Source: Butyrivibrio proteoclasticus P6B7
Lineage (GTDB): Bacteria; Bacillota; Clostridia; Lachnospirales; Lachnospiraceae
Reading direction: 5' to 3'
NCBI RefSeq assembly: GCF_000622085.1
Contig: NZ_JHWL01000005.1
Location: forward strand, 124,001 to 188,000
DNA: 64,000 nucleotides
The first letter of the stretch is position 1. Every line of letters starts with the position of its first letter. The translations under genes were made by a program, and so were the position numbers. Of this stretch, positions 60,315-64,000 are shown piece after piece. The notes beneath the pieces are model-generated. The model worked only from the letters and a program-made list of their open reading frames with translations. It did no database searches and was not told the DNA's origin.

Positions 60315-61913
60315 TCAGCTTTTGCCAGACTTATACTTAGATGGTGACATACCAAACTGCTTCTTAAAGACATAACTAAAGTAATTAGGATCTGAATATC
60401 CAACCTGCTGCGCAATCACATAGGTCTTTTCATCAGTCTCGATCAGCATCTTGACTGCCTTGTCCATTCTGTAGTCAGTAAGATATCCAACAAAGGTCTT
60501 CCCTGTCTCCTTCTTGAAAACCGTGGAAAAATAAGCTGAACTTACCCCCAGATAATTGCAAATGAAATCAATGGAAAGATCCTGATTGTCGTAGTGATCA
60601 TGGACATAATCCACAGCCTTGGACACAAAGCCCTTGGTGGTGTCCTGTCTCTTGTGACCGATAAGCTCATGCATCTTAACACAAATCTGGCCAAAATACC
60701 TGGACAGCTCAGACTTCTCCATCTGCTGAACTCTATTGTATATATCTATATTTTTATCGATTATTTCGTTAATATCAAGCTGATTGTTCTTGGCAAACCT
60801 GTAAAGCTCGCTGACAATATCCATTACAAAGAAGCGATAATTCTGAATGGATGACTGCTTGGCAAGACTATCATCAATATACTTGCAGGCCGCCTCGTAA
60901 ACCTCAGATTCGTCCGCCATCTTGATCTTCTTGAACACGTCTCTGAGTGCATCCTCTTCTGAAGTCTCGTCAGAATCTGTATCCCTTGGAGAAACCTCAG
61001 AAATGTTGATAGCCTTGTTGCTTCCATAGAGAACCCTGTAAGACACAGCCTCTCTGGCTCCCTGATAGGAAGTGCTGATGTCGCCAAGATCGCTGCAGAC
61101 ATTGCCAACGCCGATGGTAACTACCGCCTTGCAGATACTCTCTGAGAGTCTGCACAGCTTATCACATTCATCGGTGAAAAGAGCTACCTCTTTTTCCGAA
61201 GTCAGCTCGCAGAGCATAACTGTACTACCAAGGTAGGAAAAGAACTTAATTTTCCACTGAGGGTCGATTCTCTCCTCAATAAGCTTCCTTACTGCCATTG
61301 AAAGAAGCACCCTATTCATACCCTCAGGAATACTGGAGCTACTAATATGAACCAGCGCTATAAGATAGCAAGGGCCTGAAAGAGAAATCCTGTAGTTGTC
61401 CAAAAGGCCTTCAATCCTGTCCTTCTCCACTCTACCCTCTATGAGACTCGAAAAGAAATCCTCCTGTAAAAGAGGAAGTGAATCCATATAATAGTTCTCA
61501 AGTTTAGCCACGTTAAGCTTTTCATCAATCTCTTTGTCGATGGACTCGTGAACTCTTTTAAACACGCTCTGGAGCTCCCCTGCGTCAATGGGCTTAAGGA
61601 TATACTCCTCAGCCTCAAGCCTGATGGCCTCCTTGGCATATTCAAATTCATCGAATCCGGAAAAGAAAATGATCCTTATATTTGGGTAGAGCTTCTTAAG
61701 ATTCCTTGCCAGTTCCATTCCGTCCATATAAGGCATCTTGATATCTGACATTACAACTTCAGGCCTTGTACTTTCTGCAAGTTCCAAGGCCTCAATTCCA
61801 TTATGAGCGTATTTGGGCACTTCATAGCCCATGCTCTCCCAATCCATTTTTTTCATAATAGCCTGGGCAACGTCTTCCTCGTCGTCCACCAGCATCACTC
61901 TGTATTTATTCAT
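60315..61913 (-). CDS. Response regulator, receiver plus AraC domain, second system
   Basis: 532 residues. Receiver (DDEED, phospho-acceptor in VVMSDIKMP, KPI), a long helical middle (about 130-420) and AraC DNA-binding domain at the end (QDLSIDFICNYLGVS, IAQQVGYSDPNYFSYVFKKQFGMSPSKYK). It should regulate the sugar-binding and transport genes around it. The ATG overlaps the stop of the 102-residue gene by ATGA, so the two are coupled. GAGAGG precedes it. Confidence 0.92.
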   Translation of the reverse strand: MNKYRVMLVDDEEDVAQAIMKKMDWESMGYEVPKYAHNGIEALELAESTRPEVVMSDIKMPYMDGMELARNLKKLYPNIRIIFFSGFDEFEYAKEAIRLEAEEYILKPIDAGELQSVFKRVHESIDKEIDEKLNVAKLENYYMDSLPLLQEDFFSSLIEGRVEKDRIEGLLDNYRISLSGPCYLIALVHISSSSIPEGMNRVLLSMAVRKLIEERIDPQWKIKFFSYLGSTVMLCELTSEKEVALFTDECDKLCRLSESICKAVVTIGVGNVCSDLGDISTSYQGAREAVSYRVLYGSNKAINISEVSPRDTDSDETSEEDALRDVFKKIKMADESEVYEAACKYIDDSLAKQSSIQNYRFFVMDIVSELYRFAKNNQLDINEIIDKNIDIYNRVQQMEKSELSRYFGQICVKMHELIGHKRQDTTKGFVSKAVDYVHDHYDNQDLSIDFICNYLGVSSAYFSTVFKKETGKTFVGYLTDYRMDKAVKMLIETDEKTYVIAQQVGYSDPNYFSYVFKKQFGMSPSKYKSGKS

Positions 61914-62218
61914 GAAAACCTCTCATGCATGAATTTCCACATAATCCCCATGGCTATCACCGCTGCGATGATCTCTATCATGGCCGCAAGAGGACTGATA
62001 AAAGAAAGAGCTGCCATAATAAGGGTTGCAACCCCGAGAAACAGAATGATAAAGCCCGCATACTTGGCATATTCCTCAGGATGCTTTATTGAATCAGGAT
62101 CATCCTTTTTGATAATCTTAATGTCCTTAGTGATAATAAGTCTAAGTCCAAAAAACAGGCAGACTGCGAATACTAAAAGTTCGATTCCAATCTGCTCCAT
62201 AACAGCTGAAAATGTCAT
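61910..62218 (-). CDS. Small three-span membrane protein, 102 residues
   Basis: Three hydrophobic spans (LLVFAVCLFFGLRLII, FIILFLGVATLIMAAL and MIEIIAAVIAMGIMW, key residues only) with a short polar loop (KDIKIIKKDDPDSIKHPEEYAKY). No family is certain, though it resembles small DUF3784-like membrane proteins. GAGG precedes ATG 62218 and its stop overlaps the regulator start by four bases, so it heads the second sensor operon. Its leader begins within palindromic element B. Confidence 0.65.
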   Translation of the reverse strand: MTFSAVMEQIGIELLVFAVCLFFGLRLIITKDIKIIKKDDPDSIKHPEEYAKYAGFIILFLGVATLIMAALSFISPLAAMIEIIAAVIAMGIMWKFMHERFS

Positions 62219-62242
62219 AACAAAAACCTCTTATAAGAAAGT

Positions 62243-62376
62243 ATGTTGCTTGCAACATGCTCGCGCCGAGCGCGGTTGCATTTATGCAACATTTACCTAT
62301 CGCGCGAGTGCGCATCCATAGCGGAGCGTTTTTTATGATATAGGAATTTCGGAGAAATATCCTATATCATAAAAAA
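62243..62376. repeat. Palindromic intergenic element, copy B (short form)
   Basis: Same units as copy A: ATGTTGC-TT-GCAACAT, GCTCG-CGC-CGAGC, TTGCAT-TT-ATGCAA, CGCGCGA, then directly GTGCGCATCCATAGCGGAGCG and a long A/T palindrome (TTTTTTATGATATAGGA and complement with an inner stem). It lacks the 55-bp stretch found in copy A. Confidence 0.8.
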
Positions 62377-62377
62377 T

Positions 62378-62401
62378 GGGGTGTAGCGTTTGCCACACCC
62401 C
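62378..62401 (-). terminator. Terminator of the MglC gene
   Basis: GGGGTGTGGC / GCTACACCCC with loop AAAC and ATTTTTTAT on the minus strand; the T-run belongs to element B's palindrome. Confidence 0.88.
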
Positions 62402-62419
62402 TTATAATACACGATTTGA

Positions 62420-63409
62420 TTACTTCTTAGCAACGTACTTACGAATATCAAGAGAGATAGCGATGAAGATAACTACTCCGATTGAGATGTACTGTGCGTT
62501 AGCATCAACACCAAGATACTGAAGAGCTGCCTTAAGGAGTTCGAATACGGCTACACCGATGATAGCACTTGAAACCTTACCACGACCACCAGTAACTGAT
62601 ACACCACCGATTGTACAAGCTGCGATAGCTTCCATCTCGTAACCAAGACCAAGGTTAACTGATGCACCACCAGCCTTAGCACCAAGCATGAATCCTGCAA
62701 GACCATACATCATAGCTGCCTTCATGTAGATAAGAACCATTGTTGTTCTTACTGGAACACCGGCAACCTCAGCAGCCTGTGGGTTTCCACCGATAGCATA
62801 CATGTACTTACCATGACGAGTCATGTTGAAAATGAACCATGTAATAGCTGCAACAAGGATTGCGATCCAGATAAGGTAGCTTACGCCGAGGAACTTACCT
62901 GTAGCGATAGCTGTGTACTGTGTTGTATATCCACCAAGAGGAGTTGCCTTTGTGTAGATAAGAGCAAGTCCATAAACGATTTCCATCATAGCAAGTGTTG
63001 CGATGAATGGTGGTACGTGAAGGAATGCAATGAAGAAACCTGTGATTGCTCCGAAGAATCCTGTAATAAGAAGGACGATCAAAAGAGCTACAAAGATGTT
63101 CATAGGCTTCATGTTAGGGAAGAACTTTCCAGAATAATCCATCTTCTGAAGAAGTGTTCCTGCGATACATGCTGCAAAACCGATCATACGTCCAGCTGAA
63201 AGATCACAACCAGCTGTGATAACACAACCTGCAATACCAAGGGCAATTACAAGTCTTGAACTCATATTCATAAGAATATTGAAAAGGTTGTTGGATGTTA
63301 AGAATCTGTCGTTTGTGATACCTGTGTAGATAACCAGGATGAACATAACGATTATAACACCATTATTGATAAGAAAGTCTGCTGCTTTCTGTTGCTTTGT
63401 CTTTACCAT
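62420..63409 (-). CDS. mglC: Galactose/methylgalactoside ABC transporter permease
   Basis: 329 residues, about eight to ten spans. MglC-like landmarks: AGCDLSAGRMIGFAACIAGTLLQK, GNPQAAEVAGVPV (coupling loop) and TGGRGKVSSAIIG. It forms the sugar channel with the ATPase encoded 17 bp upstream. The gene is strongly expressed by codon look (many AAC, GTT, ATC codons compared with neighbours), as is the ATPase. GAGAGAA precedes the ATG. Confidence 0.92.
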   Translation of the reverse strand: MVKTKQQKAADFLINNGVIIVMFILVIYTGITNDRFLTSNNLFNILMNMSSRLVIALGIAGCVITAGCDLSAGRMIGFAACIAGTLLQKMDYSGKFFPNMKPMNIFVALLIVLLITGFFGAITGFFIAFLHVPPFIATLAMMEIVYGLALIYTKATPLGGYTTQYTAIATGKFLGVSYLIWIAILVAAITWFIFNMTRHGKYMYAIGGNPQAAEVAGVPVRTTMVLIYMKAAMMYGLAGFMLGAKAGGASVNLGLGYEMEAIAACTIGGVSVTGGRGKVSSAIIGVAVFELLKAALQYLGVDANAQYISIGVVIFIAISLDIRKYVAKK

Positions 63410-63426
63410 TTTTCTTCTCTCCCATT

Positions 63427-64000
63427 TTAAAATTGAGTAGCGTAACTCATTACTTTTTCCTGAGTCATCTCAGCTTCCTCAGTGATTTCTCCGCGAAGCT
63501 TACCATTACACATTACATACAGTCTGTCTGACATACCAAGAAGCTCTGCCATTTCTGATGAAATCATAATGATTGCTTTACCCTGCTTAGCAAGATCTGT
63601 CATGATCTCGTAGATCTCGTGCTTAGCACCTACGTCGATACCTCTTGTAGGCTCATCCATGATAAGGATGTCTGGGTCATTAGCAAGCCATCTTGAAACG
63701 ATAACCTTCTGCTGGTTACCACCTGAAAGATTAGCGATGTGCTCTTTCATACTAGGTGTCTTAATGCTCAGCTTCTTGATACTATCATCAACAACCTTGT
63801 TGATATTCTTGTGATCAAGAACAAAGCCTGCCTTTAAGTACTTATTGTAAACTGATACGCCTACGTTATCCTTGATTGAAAGGCATCCAAAGATACCTCT
63901 TCCACGTCTATCCTCTGTGATCATACCGATTCCGGCATTCATAGCTGCCTTAGGATTCTTGATCTTAACTGTCTTACCGTGGATCTTGATCTCGCCTGCT
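63427..64000 (-). CDS. mglA: Galactose/methylgalactoside ABC transporter ATPase, C-terminal part
   Basis: Continues past the window end; 191 residues are visible (…AGEIKIHGKTVKIKNPKAAM…). It contains the second half of MglA: ITEDRRGRGIFG, LSGGNQQKVIVSRW signature, ILIMDEPTRGIDVG and MISSEMAELLGM. It supplies ATP to the MglC channel. The N-terminal half is outside the window; a shorter internal ATG at 63942 is not the start. Confidence 0.92.
   Translation of the reverse strand, partial: AGEIKIHGKTVKIKNPKAAMNAGIGMITEDRRGRGIFGCLSIKDNVGVSVYNKYLKAGFVLDHKNINKVVDDSIKKLSIKTPSMKEHIANLSGGNQQKVIVSRWLANDPDILIMDEPTRGIDVGAKHEIYEIMTDLAKQGKAIIMISSEMAELLGMSDRLYVMCNGKLRGEITEEAEMTQEKVMSYATQF

Noticed and set aside
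1..64000. CRISPR array, prophage or integrative element genes
   Set aside because: No regular spacer repeats, no integrase, capsid or relaxase gene was seen; the only transposase is the RAYT.

Overview
The window looks like chromosomal DNA of a motile, xylan- or pectin-using Gram-positive anaerobe of the Lachnospiraceae type (Butyrivibrio, Pseudobutyrivibrio or Roseburia-like). This is inferred from a GH120-like beta-xylosidase, Mgl-type sugar ABC transporters driven by YesM/AraC two-component systems, LPXTG/sortase pili, flagellar and chemotaxis genes, strong AGGAGG-type ribosome sites and T-rich intrinsic terminators. No species can be named from the sequence alone. Most genes lie on the minus strand.

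Layout. 1-3.1 kb: a cut-off acyltransferase-like gene behind a GH120 beta-xylosidase, then a 30-residue membrane peptide on the plus strand. 3.3-9.6 kb: a cyclic-di-GMP block (two GGDEF proteins, one EAL protein, a PilZ receptor) around a YggS-family gene. 9.7-15.3 kb: rho, tRNA-Leu(AAG), a RAYT transposase between inverted REP-like hairpins, a chemotaxis receptor and tRNA-Leu(CAG). 15.4-24.8 kb: a sugar ABC transporter with a lipoprotein gene, a 686-bp inverted-repeat region with no gene, and a response regulator/histidine kinase pair. 24.9-26.9 kb: a small membrane protein, an arginase-fold protein and MecA. 27-38.3 kb: a sortase-pilus operon led by a class I cyclic-di-GMP riboswitch and two intrinsic terminators. 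38.6-45.2 kb: an orphan hook-type flagellar gene, serine acetyltransferase, a tRNA-dihydrouridine synthase, a CPBP protease and an SPFH/ribbon-helix-helix pair. 46-52.4 kb: a cluster of six unrecognised cytosolic-looking proteins interrupted by a BlaI/M56 sensor pair and carrying sigma-28-like promoters. 52.5-54 kb: an orphan PD-(D/E)XK-like nuclease and tRNA-Pro(AGG). 54-64 kb: a second sensor/transporter block with three sugar-binding proteins, bracketed by two copies of a palindromic intergenic element, and then MglC and part of MglA.

How it fits together. Cyclic-di-GMP is the main thread. Enzymes that make and break it and a PilZ receptor lie at 3-10 kb, and a riboswitch for it heads the pilus operon at 38 kb, so motility and adhesion are probably tuned together. 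Two sets of sugar-responsive kinase/regulator plus transporter genes fit plant-polysaccharide feeding alongside the xylosidase.

The least explained parts are these: (i) the diverged inverted pair of roughly 340-nt structured-looking elements at 20.7-21.4 kb; (ii) two 296-bp homologous non-coding repeats at 45.5 and 53.5 kb with conserved inverted motifs; (iii) three 31-nt hairpins with compensatory stem changes and a near-constant loop; (iv) the 46-52 kb protein cluster with its repressor/protease pair and putative operators; (v) an in-frame fusion of two LPXTG pilin genes.
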